Below, piece by piece: positions 48,869 to 58,379 of a stretch of 64,000 nucleotides of DNA. The DNA lies in NCBI RefSeq assembly GCF_964026585.1, contig NZ_OZ032160.1, forward strand, positions 682,001 through 746,000. The letters run 5' to 3'. The notes beneath the pieces are model-generated. The model ran no database searches and had not been told where the DNA came from. It saw only the letters and a program-made list of their open reading frames with translations. How positions within the stretch are numbered: position 1 is the first letter of the stretch; every line of letters starts with the position of its first letter. Made by a program: the position numbers and the translations under genes. This DNA is from Candidatus Endowatersipora endosymbiont of Watersipora subatra. GTDB taxonomy: Bacteria; Pseudomonadota; Alphaproteobacteria; Rhizobiales; Rhizobiaceae.

Positions 48869-50821
48869 TTGACTATAAAAAAAGAAAAAGAAAATGATTA
48901 TATAGCCTCTAATATCGAGGTACTTGAAGGTCTCGAACCTGTTCGGCGGAGACCTGGTATGTATATTGGTGGTACTGACTCAAAAGCGATGCATCATCTA
49001 TTTGCAGAAGTAATAGATAATTCAATGGATGAGGCAATTGCTGGATACGCAAGCTGGATTCAAGTAGATTTAGAGGTCGATGGATACCTGACTGTTTCTG
49101 ATAACGGTCGAGGCATTCCTGTTGATATTCACCCAAAATTCAAAAATAAATCTGCTTTGGAAGTTATTATGACAACACTTCATGCTGGGGGAAAATTTGA
49201 TCGAAAAGCCTATGAGACATCAGGGGGGTTGCATGGTGTAGGAATATCCGTTGTTAATGCTTTATCTTCTAGTTTGATCGTAGAAGTTGCTCGTGATCGC
49301 AAACTGTATCGGCAGACATTTTCTCGTGGATTGGCCACATCGAGTGTTGAAACTATTGGTGAAATAAAGAATCGTCGCGGCACCAGAATACGCTTTTTAC
49401 CTGACACTGATATATTCGGTGCATCCGCTAAATTTGAGCCATTGTTACTTTATGAGATGGCACGATCGAAAGCTTATCTTTTTGGTGGAGTTGAAGTTCG
49501 TTGGTCCTGCGATTCTCAGCTTCTAACGTCTAAAAATAGGATTTTAGAAAAGGATCTATTCCATTTTCCAGCTGGTCTAAAGGACTATCTGATCGCAAGA
49601 ATAGGCAAATGCAACCAGATTATAGGAGAACCGTTTTCAGGATCGACAAAAAAGAAACGCGGTCATGGTTATGTTGAATGGGCAATTACCTGGTTTGATG
49701 ATGATGGTTTTGTTAAGTCATATTGCAATACAGTACCCACTAGACACGGTGGAACTCATGAATCTGGTCTTCGTTCAACATTAACGCGATGTTTAAAGAA
49801 TTACTCTGAAATTATTGGTAATAAGAAGGGTTCTCTTATTACCACTGATGATGTAATGATTTCCGCAGCGGCTATGTTATCAGTATTCATTTCTGAGCCA
49901 GAATTTACTGGTCAAACAAAAGACAAATTAGCGACAGTTGAAGCACAGCGTATTGTTGATACAGCAATTCGAAATGCCTTCGATCATTGGCTTGCCGCTT
50001 CGCCGAATCAGGCCTCTAAGCTTCTTGAATGGATAATCAGCCACGCTAAAGATCGCTTGCGTCGTCGTCAAGATAAAGAAAATTCTCGAAAAAAGGCCTT
50101 ACGAAAAGTCCGATTGCCAGGAAAATTGGCGGACTGTGCTAAAAGTGCCAAAGGGGGAACTGAAATTTTCATTGTTGAAGGCGATTCTGCGGGTGGTTCA
50201 GCTAAACAGGCCAGAGATCGAAAAAATCAAGCTATTTTGCCCTTACGCGGGAAAATCTTGAATGTAGCTTCTGCGTCTCACGAGAAATTGAGGAAGAACG
50301 AACAAATTTCTGAACTGATACAAGCACTCGGCTGCGGTACTCGAACACAATTTTCAATTCATGATTTGCGCTATGATCGTGTTATCATCATGACTGATGC
50401 CGATGTTGATGGTGCCCATATCGCTTCGTTGCTGATTACCTTTTTCTATCAAGAAATGCCTGAAATTATTACCTCAGGTAGACTCTATCTTGCAGTTCCT
50501 CCACTCTATAAACTAACCCAGTTAGGGAAAACCCTTTATGCCCGTGATGATAGCCATAAAGAGGAGTTACTGGTCAATGAGTTTAATAGGAACAAGAGAA
50601 TCGAAATTAGGCGCTTTAAAGGACTAGGAGAAATGATGCCGTACCAGCTGAAAGAAACAACAATGGATCCTTTGAAGCGAAAGATTTTGCGTGTTTCTAT
50701 CAATCACCAAGAACTAACAAAACAATCGATTGATCAGTTAATGGGAAACAAACCAGGACTTAGGTTTCGATTCATTCAGAAAAATGCAGAATTTGCTAAT
50801 GATGCACTATTGGATGTTTAG
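48869..50821 (+). CDS. parE: DNA topoisomerase IV subunit B
   Basis: 650-residue ATPase subunit for chromosome decatenation. The GHKL ATPase starts at NIEVLEGLEPVRRRPGMYIG, with the DNSMDEA and GLHGVG motifs. TOPRIM motifs are EGDSAGGSAKQARDR and DADVDGAH. Translation appears to start at TTG 48869: no in-frame ATG lies nearby and the conserved N-terminus follows 12 codons on. Sequence around the KQARDRKNQAILPLRGKILNV block favours ParE over GyrB. parC is not in the window. Confidence 0.94.
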   Translation: MTIKKEKENDYIASNIEVLEGLEPVRRRPGMYIGGTDSKAMHHLFAEVIDNSMDEAIAGYASWIQVDLEVDGYLTVSDNGRGIPVDIHPKFKNKSALEVIMTTLHAGGKFDRKAYETSGGLHGVGISVVNALSSSLIVEVARDRKLYRQTFSRGLATSSVETIGEIKNRRGTRIRFLPDTDIFGASAKFEPLLLYEMARSKAYLFGGVEVRWSCDSQLLTSKNRILEKDLFHFPAGLKDYLIARIGKCNQIIGEPFSGSTKKKRGHGYVEWAITWFDDDGFVKSYCNTVPTRHGGTHESGLRSTLTRCLKNYSEIIGNKKGSLITTDDVMISAAAMLSVFISEPEFTGQTKDKLATVEAQRIVDTAIRNAFDHWLAASPNQASKLLEWIISHAKDRLRRRQDKENSRKKALRKVRLPGKLADCAKSAKGGTEIFIVEGDSAGGSAKQARDRKNQAILPLRGKILNVASASHEKLRKNEQISELIQALGCGTRTQFSIHDLRYDRVIIMTDADVDGAHIASLLITFFYQEMPEIITSGRLYLAVPPLYKLTQLGKTLYARDDSHKEELLVNEFNRNKRIEIRRFKGLGEMMPYQLKETTMDPLKRKILRVSINHQELTKQSIDQLMGNKPGLRFRFIQKNAEFANDALLDV

Positions 50822-50938
50822 CTTTCTTCAAGATTGCAAGAAGAACACAATAACGATAAGGATAACGAGTGATAATTAGTAATAATTCTTGGATAAGAAT
50901 GGATTGATGGAGTAAAGGATAATCGAGTGCTTTTGATT

Positions 50939-50982
50939 CTTGAGATTGATCTTGAAGACATAAGAATAAACTCAATCTCGAG
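50939..50982. terminator. Inverted repeat between convergent parE and yggT
   Basis: Eleven-base arms at 50939-50949 and 50972-50982 pair with a single G-U type mismatch (core GAGATTGA / TCAATCTC). It lies 118 nt past the parE stop in a 267-nt gap and is a candidate terminator. Confidence 0.4.
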
Positions 50983-51088
50983 TTGAATCCTAAGAATCTG
51001 AAAATCACTTCATTCCTCCTTATACTCAAGTATACTAAAATGGATATCGGATAGCAAATCATTCTGATAAGTAAAAAAGATAAACGAT

Positions 51089-51391
51089 TTAATAGTGATG
51101 AATTCCTAATGCAGGAGCTATTGTTGTCCGTAGAAACAGTTGAACGAATAAAATTCCCAAGAGCAATATGATTGGAGAAATATCGATAGTACCCAGATGA
51201 GGTATGAGCCGTCGGAGGGGAATTAATAAAGGTTCGGTTGCATCATGCAAAAAGCGTTTAATTAACCGGACGGACTGGTTGTTAGGATTGAGAACATTGA
51301 AAACATATAGCCAAGTTATGATGACCGACCCGACAACAATCCACCAATAAAGATCCAAAATGTAATGAAGAATCGAAAATATTGCTATCAT
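51089..51391 (-). CDS. YggT family membrane protein
   Basis: 100 residues with two membrane helices and the family segment FLHDATEPLLIPLRRLIPHLGTIDISPI between them. YggT proteins are inner-membrane proteins of unclear function, linked to osmotic tolerance or envelope and division proteins in different bacteria. It is a single gene with parE converging; the next item upstream on its strand is a possible 22-residue peptide. Confidence 0.88.
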   Translation of the reverse strand: MIAIFSILHYILDLYWWIVVGSVIITWLYVFNVLNPNNQSVRLIKRFLHDATEPLLIPLRRLIPHLGTIDISPIILLLGILFVQLFLRTTIAPALGIHHY

Positions 51392-51466
51392 AATTAGACT
51401 TCCAAGTTCACTTTTTAGGCTTTAAACTCCAACTCCTAACTCAATAGATGATCTCATAACTCTTAA

Positions 51467-51535
51467 CTAAAAGAATGGTGCATAAAGGAGTGGTGTAAGT
51501 ACTATCGCAAATATAGCCATGAGCAAAATATACAT
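51467..51535 (-). CDS. Possible 22-residue membrane peptide
   Basis: A short minus-strand frame translates MYILLMAIFAIVLTPLLYAP followed by two Phe and a stop: a single near-perfect hydrophobic helix. An AAAGGA ribosome-site-like stretch lies about 8 nt before the ATG. It is 76 nt upstream of yggT on the same strand. Tiny helical proteins such as CydX-type oxidase subunits look like this, but I cannot assign a family, and chance is possible at this length. Confidence 0.35.
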   Translation of the reverse strand: MYILLMAIFAIVLTPLLYAPFF

Positions 51536-51675
51536 TTCTAAATCCTTTTCGTTATTCTTTTATCAAAAAGAACTGTAAAATTAATCACTGTCGAGACTTA
51601 TATTGAAGTCAGTTCAATTCTGCAAATACTATTAAGCTTCAGCTATTAGATTTCAAAATCGAAAATAACAAAGCC

Positions 51676-52611
51676 ATGAAAAAATATATGATCGTAAGTT
51701 TTTATAATTTTTTTACTCTCCACAACCCCTCATATATGCAACATCTCCTTATCAAACAATGCGAGAAACATGATGTTGTCGGTACTATACTACTTGCTCC
51801 TGAGGGAATTAACGGAACGATTTCTGGGTATCCGTACAGTGTTCGTAGTGTTTTAAAGTATCTTGAGGTTATCCTTAAGGAAACTCCTTTCGATATCAAA
51901 ATATCTTGGAATAGTACCCCTCCTTTTCACCGAATAAAAGTGCGGCTCAAGAAAGAAATTATCACACTTGGTATTCCTAATATTGATGTTGCGAATCAAA
52001 GAGGAAATTACGTAGATCCTAAATATTGGAATAATTTTCTTCAAGATTCAGATGTGTTCCTCGTGGACACGCGAAATGCTTATGAAGTAGCTATTGGAAC
52101 ATTTAAAGGAGCCCTCAATCCTAATACTAGAAGCTTTCGAGAATTTCCTGAATGGGTGGATAAGAAATTCGATGCCAATAAAGATAGTAAGATTGCCCTG
52201 TTCTGTACAGGCGGAATACGCTGTGAAAAGTCAATCGCCTTTCTAAAATCTAGAGGATATAGTAACCTTTTTTATCTTAAGGGCGGTATTTTGAAATATT
52301 TAGAAGATGTTCCAAAGAGTGAAAGTCTCTGGAAAGGTGAATGTTTTGTTTTCGATCAACGAGTATCAGTTGATGATCACTTGAATCGCGGTAGTTATGA
52401 GATGTGTTACTCTTGTAAGATGCCTTTAAGAAAACAAGAACAACTCCATAAAGATTACAAAATCGGAATTTCCTGTCCACATTGTATTCAAACTCTGGAT
52501 GAAAAAAAGGGAAGGATTAAACATATTGCAGTTAATCTTGAGTTAGCGAAAGCAAAAAAGAAGAGAAGTTCTAACAATCAATGTTGTTTGGATATTGGTA
52601 AACGACTCTGA
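51676..52611 (+). CDS. trhO: tRNA uridine(34) hydroxylase (TrhO, rhodanese family)
   Basis: 311 residues. TrhO (YceA) makes 5-hydroxyuridine at the wobble base of tRNAs using oxygen. An N-terminal acylphosphatase-like domain is followed by a rhodanese domain with the catalytic loop CTGGIRCEK, then a C-terminal Cys-rich segment (CYSCKMP and CPHC). It is a stand-alone gene; miaB, another tRNA modifier, follows about 290 nt later. Confidence 0.92.
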   Translation: MKKYMIVSFYNFFTLHNPSYMQHLLIKQCEKHDVVGTILLAPEGINGTISGYPYSVRSVLKYLEVILKETPFDIKISWNSTPPFHRIKVRLKKEIITLGIPNIDVANQRGNYVDPKYWNNFLQDSDVFLVDTRNAYEVAIGTFKGALNPNTRSFREFPEWVDKKFDANKDSKIALFCTGGIRCEKSIAFLKSRGYSNLFYLKGGILKYLEDVPKSESLWKGECFVFDQRVSVDDHLNRGSYEMCYSCKMPLRKQEQLHKDYKIGISCPHCIQTLDEKKGRIKHIAVNLELAKAKKKRSSNNQCCLDIGKRL

Positions 52612-52903
52612 ATCTATCAGCTAATTCACTAACCTTATTCACAAAATATGAAAGAAAGATTCGATCTCAAAAACTCAATCAATCGTTAACTAAGTATAGA
52701 AATACATCTTAGGAGATCTCCATCAGAGAAAAGAGAGTTTTCACTATCTTCTTTATCCATCTTCTTCAAATAAAGATACTATTTACTATTCAACGGCATT
52801 GATGAGTAGAGATCTTGATTTTAGTATCAAGATTCAGTTCGAATCGCTGATAAAAAGTAGATTGAGCCAAAAACGAATTGGCAAATTTAAAAGAGGCCAT
52901 TTT

Positions 52904-54286
52904 ATGGAAAAAGCAGATAATCCCTCAGATTTATCAAAAGGTGTGACCAAAAAGTTTTTTATCAAAACGTGGGGATGTCAAATGAATGTCTACGATTCAA
53001 CTCGCATGCATGATGTATTAGAGTCTAATGGATATATGAGAACTGATCAGATAGAAGAAGCTGATCTCGTCTTGCTTAATACTTGTCATATCCGTGAGAA
53101 AGCAGCAGAAAAAGTTTATTCTAGTCTTGGCCGAATCAGAAAATTAAAGAGGAATCGTGCTGATAGTAACCGCCCTCTAACTATTGGTGTTACAGGTTGC
53201 GTTGCCCAAGCAGAAGGCAAGGAGATTATTCGTCGGGAAAGTGCCGTTGATCTAGTGGTGGGTCCTCAAAATTACCACTGTTTGCCCGATATAGTGGAAC
53301 GTTCTAGAAAACATGGTCCACAGATTGATACAGAATATTCTGTTGAGGAGAAATTTGAGCGTCTGCCTCTGCTAGCCAGTCATAACCAGTTTAAAAGGAG
53401 AAGTATAACTGCATTTTTAACTGTACAGGAGGGATGCGATAAGTTTTGTACCTTCTGTGTTGTTCCCTATACTCGCGGCCCAGAATTCTCTCGCCCTAGA
53501 AATCAGATCTTAGAGGAAGCGTCAGCACTCGTGGATGTTGGAGTGAAAGAAATTACTTTGCTGGGTCAAAATGTCAACGCTTGGCATGGAAAAGATGCTA
53601 ATGGGGGGGAGATCGGTTTAGGTGGATTACTGAATGAACTTGCGATGATAAAAGGTATCAGACGCTTACGGTATGTGACGAGTCATCCTCTTGATATGGA
53701 TAAGAGTTTGATCAATGCTCATCGTGATTTGGAAAGTCTTATGCCTTATCTGCATCTGCCGATACAGTCTGGCTCAAACCGTATATTAAAAGCTATGAAT
53801 CGCAAGCATACGGTACAAGATTATCTTTCAATTGTAGATCAATTACGTATTGCTCGCCCTGATCTTGTACTCTCCAGTGATTTTATCGTTGGTTTTCCTG
53901 GTGAGACAGATCGTGATTTTCAGGATACACTCGAAATAGTCCAGCAGATTTGTTACTCTCAAGCCTTTTCTTTTAAATATTCAAGACGACCTGGAACACC
54001 TGGTTCAGATATGGAGAATCAGGTTGATGAGGGAGTCAAATCCGAAAGACTTGAAAGGTTACAGTCGTTACTGAAAAAACAACAGTTATCATTTAACACA
54101 GACTGCATTGGTAAAGTAATTGATATTCTTCTAGAAAAATCAGGTCGTGATGCTAATCAGCTGATCGGTAAGTCACCATGGCTTCAGTCAGTCATTGTAG
54201 ATTCAAAAATAGGTTCTATTGGTGATTTGATTTCAGTCAAGGTAACGGGCGCAACTCTCAATAGTCTCCATGCTGAATTATCTTAA
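52904..54286 (+). CDS. miaB: tRNA-2-methylthio-N6-dimethylallyladenosine synthase
   Basis: Radical-SAM methylthiotransferase acting on i6A37 in tRNA. The ATG at 52904 is chosen: AAGAGG lies 7 nt upstream and family N-termini ([17 protein letters not shown]) begin just after it; the open frame runs 35 codons further upstream without support. The N-terminal cluster Cys are in [15 protein letters not shown] and GCVAQ; the radical-SAM motif is CDKFCTFC; a TRAM domain ends the protein. 460 residues. In relatives phoH-ybeY-corC follow; here the dead rirA is next. Confidence 0.95.
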   Translation: MEKADNPSDLSKGVTKKFFIKTWGCQMNVYDSTRMHDVLESNGYMRTDQIEEADLVLLNTCHIREKAAEKVYSSLGRIRKLKRNRADSNRPLTIGVTGCVAQAEGKEIIRRESAVDLVVGPQNYHCLPDIVERSRKHGPQIDTEYSVEEKFERLPLLASHNQFKRRSITAFLTVQEGCDKFCTFCVVPYTRGPEFSRPRNQILEEASALVDVGVKEITLLGQNVNAWHGKDANGGEIGLGGLLNELAMIKGIRRLRYVTSHPLDMDKSLINAHRDLESLMPYLHLPIQSGSNRILKAMNRKHTVQDYLSIVDQLRIARPDLVLSSDFIVGFPGETDRDFQDTLEIVQQICYSQAFSFKYSRRPGTPGSDMENQVDEGVKSERLERLQSLLKKQQLSFNTDCIGKVIDILLEKSGRDANQLIGKSPWLQSVIVDSKIGSIGDLISVKVTGATLNSLHAELS

Positions 54287-54287
54287 T

Positions 54288-54322
54288 ATTTTTCTACGAA
54301 TTCTATTGACTAGAAGAAAAAT
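54288..54322. terminator. AT-rich hairpin after miaB
   Basis: ATTTTTCT (54288-54295) pairs with AGAAAAAT (54315-54322), with a smaller TTCTA/TAGAA pair inside. It lies directly past the miaB stop. A weak terminator is plausible. Confidence 0.35.
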
Positions 54323-54378
54323 AAATCATCTTATTTTACGATCGCTAGCGAATGAGAGAGTCGAATATTGAATCTTAA

Positions 54379-54865
54379 TCATTCGGAGGAAGTGTTCTTA
54401 ATGTTAGCTTTCAAAGGAATACGTGTTAACGATTCTAATTGTAACAAAACATGCAAATTGCTTTTATTGTTTGTTAGATCTGACAAGGTATAACTATCAA
54501 TGACAGAAAAATTCACTAAGTGCTTGAGATAAGGCTTGATTAAGACCACAGTTGCTTACTAGAGGACAGATAGTTTTACCTATTTCAAAACACTCGGCAA
54601 GAGAAAAATTATCTTCCGTTAAACGAATGATTTAACCAAGTCCTATTCGATCAGAAGGCCGAGTCAGACGGATTCCACCGTTACGGCCACGAATTCCTTC
54701 AAGAAGATGAGCCTTTGTAAGAACCTGAAGGATTTTCAATAAAAATTTCTCAGATAAGTTATAGAAATTTGCAATAGCACTTACTTGAATAAGAGCATCA
54801 CCATCAGTCGCATCACAATACATCATCATTCGGATTGCATAATCTGTTTGCTTTGTAAGTCGCAT
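54379..54865 (-). pseudogene. rirA: Iron-responsive Rrf2 regulator RirA, degraded
   Basis: Residues 1-77 form an intact Rrf2 winged-helix start (MRLTKQTDYAIRMMMYC, then RGRNGGIRLTRPSD). A TAA at 54632-54634 then stops the frame. Read through, the same frame continues as IIRLTEDNFSLAECFEIGKT and CPLVSNCGLNQALSQALSEF, keeping all three Cys ligands of the Fe-S cluster. Near an A5 run (54507-54511, plus strand) the frame shifts and the C-terminal third follows as VIDSYTLSDLTNNKSNLHV through to a stop at 54379. RirA represses iron uptake in rhizobia when its cluster is present. Two disabling changes in otherwise conserved sequence indicate recent loss; RirA identity, rather than another Rrf2 protein, is by eye. 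Confidence 0.88.
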
Positions 54866-55215
54866 AGCTGGTTTTCAACTTTCGAAGGAATTCGGAATTG
54901 AAATATAAACAGTTGTACTGATAGTTCAATTTTAACTAATGAGAAAAAAGAAAGTCATTCAACCTCATTAACCGTCAACATGAAGAAATTTTCTTAACAT
55001 TTTAAGATCTTCCTTATCCTCTTCATTCTCCATATTATGCCGTTACTGATTTTGGGTCAAGCTTAACAGCTGACAAGAATCACATGTTAAAATCTATTTT
55101 AGAAAAATTGCACTTTTAGATCATATGATGAGAGGAGGAGCTCCTTTCCTTTTAATCCAATGATTATCTAATCATTGGATTATATTACGTACTCAATCAT
55201 TTGAAAGGTATAAAA
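54866..55215. other. 350-nt region between rirA relic and ubiE with three palindromes
   Basis: No gene is seen. Three perfect palindromic elements lie close together just before ubiE: ATCATATGAT (55120-55129), AGGAGCTCCT (55136-55145), and 13-bp arms AATCCAATGATTA (55154-55166) and TAATCATTGGATT (55169-55181) with a 2-nt gap. The remainder is AT-rich and featureless, without a convincing promoter. Confidence 0.6.
55154..55181. repeat. 13-bp perfect inverted repeat before ubiE
   Basis: The arms AATCCAATGATTA and TAATCATTGGATT are fully complementary with only TC between them, ending 34 nt before the ubiE ATG. This is the longest perfect inverted repeat found in the window. It could be an operator or a leader hairpin affecting ubiE-ubiB. 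Confidence 0.75.
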
Positions 55216-56028
55216 ATGAAACCAATCATAAGCAGCACCATCGAAACTCAAAAAAACTGGCAACAATCTCAAAGTATTGAAGAAATGAAAACAACTTATG
55301 GATTTTTTCAGGTTTCTGAAACAGAGAAACAAGTTCACATTAATTCAGTGTTTCATTCGGTTGCGCAAAAATATGATCTCATGAATGATCTCATGTCACT
55401 AGGTATTCATCGTATCTGGAAAAAAATCATGGTCAATCGAACGGCCCCTTCCAAAGGTTTTGAGTGGCAATCGTTGGATGTAGCAGGGGGAACAGGTGAT
55501 ATTGCTTTTCAGATTGTTGAAGATTCTAATCTTAAGGCCAGAGTTATCGTTCTTGATATTAACAGTTCTATGCTGGAAGTAGGCAAGAAAAGGGCTAAGA
55601 AAAATGGGCTAGATGGTCATGTTCATTTTGTTCAAGCTAATGCAGAAGAACTCCCATTTCTTGATAATACGTTTGATGCCTATACAGTTGCTTTTGGAAT
55701 TAGAAATATTCCAAGGATTGATTTAGCTCTAAAGGAAGCTTATCGTGTTCTAAAGCCAGGAAGACAATTTTTGTGTCTCGAATTTTCGCAAGTTCAGGCT
55801 CCTATCCTAGATAAAATTTACGAAAGTTGGTCCTTTTGTATCATTCCAGCTATTGCCTATTTGACCATGTCAAACAAAGACTCATATCAATATTTAATTG
55901 AGTCAATTCGTAAATTTCCCGATCAGAACACTTTTTTAGCAGCTATTGAAAACGCTGGATTTTCCCGGGTCATATACAGAAATATGAATTTTGGGATTGC
56001 TACCTTATATACAGGTTGGAAAATTTAA
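55216..56028 (+). CDS. ubiE: Ubiquinone/menaquinone C-methyltransferase UbiE
   Basis: SAM-dependent C-methyltransferase of ubiquinone synthesis. The ATG at 55216 has AAAGG upstream; a TTG at 55201 is an unlikely alternative. Motifs: [22 protein letters not shown] near residue 45 (two blocks), SAM loop [11 protein letters not shown], and FGIRNI. About 270 residues. ubiB begins 5 nt downstream, so the two are an operon supplying quinone for the respiratory chain, including complex I. Confidence 0.95.
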   Translation: MKPIISSTIETQKNWQQSQSIEEMKTTYGFFQVSETEKQVHINSVFHSVAQKYDLMNDLMSLGIHRIWKKIMVNRTAPSKGFEWQSLDVAGGTGDIAFQIVEDSNLKARVIVLDINSSMLEVGKKRAKKNGLDGHVHFVQANAEELPFLDNTFDAYTVAFGIRNIPRIDLALKEAYRVLKPGRQFLCLEFSQVQAPILDKIYESWSFCIIPAIAYLTMSNKDSYQYLIESIRKFPDQNTFLAAIENAGFSRVIYRNMNFGIATLYTGWKI

Positions 56029-56032
56029 CCTG

Positions 56033-57613
56033 ATGACTTTCATTAAGGCTTTTTTTTCTTTTATTTTCTTGGGTTATGTGCTTGTCCGTGAAGGAGTTGT
56101 TACAGGATTTCTGGATGATCAAGATCAGTCTGATCAGTCTATTTCTATCCGTTTAGTAAAATCTGTTGCTCGTCTAATTGAATGTCAACTATCAAAAGAT
56201 AAAACTCAATCGGAAAATATTTCGAAAGCCTTGAATCGCCTAGGACCATCTTGGGTTAAGCTTGGACAATTTTTGGCTACGCGTCCGGATATTGTTGGTA
56301 AATCCGTTGCTATGAACTTGGAGCTTCTCCAAGATCGTATGGATTCTTTCCCTATTGAAGAAGCAAAAAAAAAGGTAGAATTAACGATCGGAGCTCCGAT
56401 TCATGAGTTATTTATAGAATTTGGTCCTGCCGAAGCAGCTGCCTCAGTAGCACAAGTCCACAAGGCAAAGATTGAAACCCCCAAAGGCATAAAAACCGTT
56501 GCTGTTAAGGTTATTCGACCTGATATTCGGACCAGATTCGCCAAGGATTTGCAACTTTTTTATGTTGCAGCTCATGCAATGGAATATTGGTTTAAGATTG
56601 CCAATCGATTGCGGCTAGTACAGGTGATTGATATGTTAGCCATGTCCATAAAGCTTGAGATGGATCTTCGGTTTGAAGCGGCTGCTTTTTCTGAAATGGG
56701 AGAAAATATTGAAAATGATAAAGGCTTTCGAGTGCCTTCCGTAAACTGGGATAGAACGGGTCGAGATTGTCTGACGATGGATTGGGTAAAAGGGATCAAA
56801 TTAACTCGTATGGAGTGCGTACGAGAACAGGGGTTTGATTCTGCAAGGATCGCTAATCGACTAAACCAAAGCTTCCTTTTGCATGCTCTCCGGGATGGTT
56901 TTTTTCATGCGGATATGCACCCTGGCAATTTATTTATAGACGAAAATTCAGATGTTGTTGCTGTTGATATGGGGATCACAGGACGACTAAAAAAAGCTGA
57001 AAGGAGGTATCTTGCTGAAATTCTTTACGGATTTATAACACGTAATTATAAGCGTGTTGCCGAAGTTCATTTTGAGGCTGGTTATGTATCTGAAAACTAT
57101 GATATTGAAAATTTTGCACAAGCTATACGGGCAATTGGTGAGCCTATTCACGGACAATCAGCTGAAAAAGTTTCAATAGCTAGACTATTAACCTTACTGT
57201 TCGAGGTTACAGAATTATTTGATATGAAGACACAACCGCAACTTTTATTATTACAAAAGACCATGGTTCTTGTCGAAGGGGTAGCAAGAAAATTGGATCC
57301 GGAATTTAACATGTGGCAGTCAGCTGCACCGGTTGTTAAAGCCCAATTACAACATATTTTGGGCCCAGTTGGATGTTTAGATGATGCACGTCAGGTGATT
57401 TCTGCTGTAGGGCAGTTGGCACAACTAACACCGGATTGGGTGGCTCGTGCTGAAAAAATTTCTTCTGAGATTCACAGAAACGTTGTTGAAGGGGGATGCT
57501 TAGATAAAAGAACGATTCATGCCATGAAAAAAAACAGATATGGTCTGTATGATAGATTCACTTTATGGGGTATCTTATTATCTTTGTTATATGCAATTTG
57601 GACTTTTGGATGA
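56033..57613 (+). CDS. ubiB: UbiB/ADCK-family atypical kinase for ubiquinone synthesis
   Basis: Needed for ubiquinone synthesis, probably by using ATP to help expose lipid precursors. The ATG at 56033 (MTFIKAFF) follows the ubiE stop by 4 nt. The kinase-like core has VAVKVIRPD, the ADMHPGNLF catalytic-loop motif and VDMGITGRL (usual Asp-Phe-Gly replaced by Asp-Met-Gly). The KxGQ signature is present as KLGQFLATRPD. A C-terminal membrane helix closes the 526-residue protein. A small tandem Asp/Gln/Ser repeat lies near residue 30. Confidence 0.95.
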   Translation: MTFIKAFFSFIFLGYVLVREGVVTGFLDDQDQSDQSISIRLVKSVARLIECQLSKDKTQSENISKALNRLGPSWVKLGQFLATRPDIVGKSVAMNLELLQDRMDSFPIEEAKKKVELTIGAPIHELFIEFGPAEAAASVAQVHKAKIETPKGIKTVAVKVIRPDIRTRFAKDLQLFYVAAHAMEYWFKIANRLRLVQVIDMLAMSIKLEMDLRFEAAAFSEMGENIENDKGFRVPSVNWDRTGRDCLTMDWVKGIKLTRMECVREQGFDSARIANRLNQSFLLHALRDGFFHADMHPGNLFIDENSDVVAVDMGITGRLKKAERRYLAEILYGFITRNYKRVAEVHFEAGYVSENYDIENFAQAIRAIGEPIHGQSAEKVSIARLLTLLFEVTELFDMKTQPQLLLLQKTMVLVEGVARKLDPEFNMWQSAAPVVKAQLQHILGPVGCLDDARQVISAVGQLAQLTPDWVARAEKISSEIHRNVVEGGCLDKRTIHAMKKNRYGLYDRFTLWGILLSLLYAIWTFG

Positions 57614-57642
57614 TTGATAATAAGAAAACTAAGTCATCAGAC

Positions 57643-57660
57643 TAAGAATTTAGGTTCTTA
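57643..57660. terminator. Hairpin between convergent ubiB and pyrF
   Basis: TAAGAA (57643-57648) and TTCTTA (57655-57660) form a perfect 6-bp stem with a 6-nt loop overlapping the pyrF stop codon. This is a weak candidate terminator in a 44-nt convergent gap. Confidence 0.35.
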
Positions 57661-58368
57661 CTGCATTTCAGAAATGATTGATTTTACAGCAGCACGACGA
57701 TCATAAGCCAAAATAATAGGGCGACCCACAACAATGTGTGAAGCGCCAGCCTGCAAAGCATCTTTAGGTGTCATAACCCTCTTCTGATCACCATAATCAA
57801 CACCAGCTGGTCGAATTGCCGGTGTCACAACAGCCATATCAGGGCCAACTATTTCCCTGACGTTCAAGGCCTCACAGGCAGAAGAAACAATGCCATTCAT
57901 GCCAATATCGCGCGCCTGAATCGCACGTCTTCTAACTAATTGAGAAACATTATAGGCATATCCAGCCTCGATCAGGTCGAGATCATCTAATGAAGTAAGA
58001 ACCGTAACCCCTAGCAAAGTTAAAGGATGACCTTGAGCCGCTTTAACTGCGGCCTCCATTGCTTTTGGATATGCATGAATAGTAAGCATATGAACCCTTG
58101 TCTCAGCAATGCGTTCCACAGCATTTGCTACTGTATTGGGTACATCTAATAATTTAAGATCAAGAAATACTTTCTTATTTTCCGAAATAAGATCTTGTGC
58201 TAAATGAAAGCCATTTCGAAAAGCATTAGCATCTCTAGGGGAAGTACAACACAGTTGTTGCCCAATCTTATAGAAGGAAACTAAGTTTCCTAACTCATCA
58301 ATAATTTCACGAGCCTGTTTAAGGGTTGGAACATCCAAACCAACAATTAACCTATCATCTAAACCCAT
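57658..58368 (-). CDS. pyrF: Orotidine 5'-phosphate decarboxylase
   Basis: Last step of UMP synthesis. 236-residue TIM barrel with the catalytic Asp-Lys-x-x-Asp set in VFLDLKLLDVPNTV and the phosphate-binding HIVVGRPI near the C-terminus. It is last in the fkbM-dnaJ-reductase-pyrF unit, 11 nt after the reductase gene; pyrF beside dnaJ is seen in other Alphaproteobacteria. Confidence 0.95.
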   Translation of the reverse strand: MGLDDRLIVGLDVPTLKQAREIIDELGNLVSFYKIGQQLCCTSPRDANAFRNGFHLAQDLISENKKVFLDLKLLDVPNTVANAVERIAETRVHMLTIHAYPKAMEAAVKAAQGHPLTLLGVTVLTSLDDLDLIEAGYAYNVSQLVRRRAIQARDIGMNGIVSSACEALNVREIVGPDMAVVTPAIRPAGVDYGDQKRVMTPKDALQAGASHIVVGRPIILAYDRRAAVKSIISEMQ

Positions 58369-58379
58369 AGATTTTACTT

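Noticed and set aside
50796..51062. 88-codon minus-strand frame after parE
   Set aside because: Overlaps the parE end and a candidate terminator; the translation shows no family and no ribosome site was evident.
52830..52850. T-loop-like GTTCGAATC near the miaB start
   Set aside because: No tRNA cloverleaf fits; it lies in the untranslated or extended frame upstream of miaB.
56120..56150. Tandem TGATCAGTC-like repeat in ubiB
   Set aside because: Only two short units inside a coding region; in frame and probably harmless.
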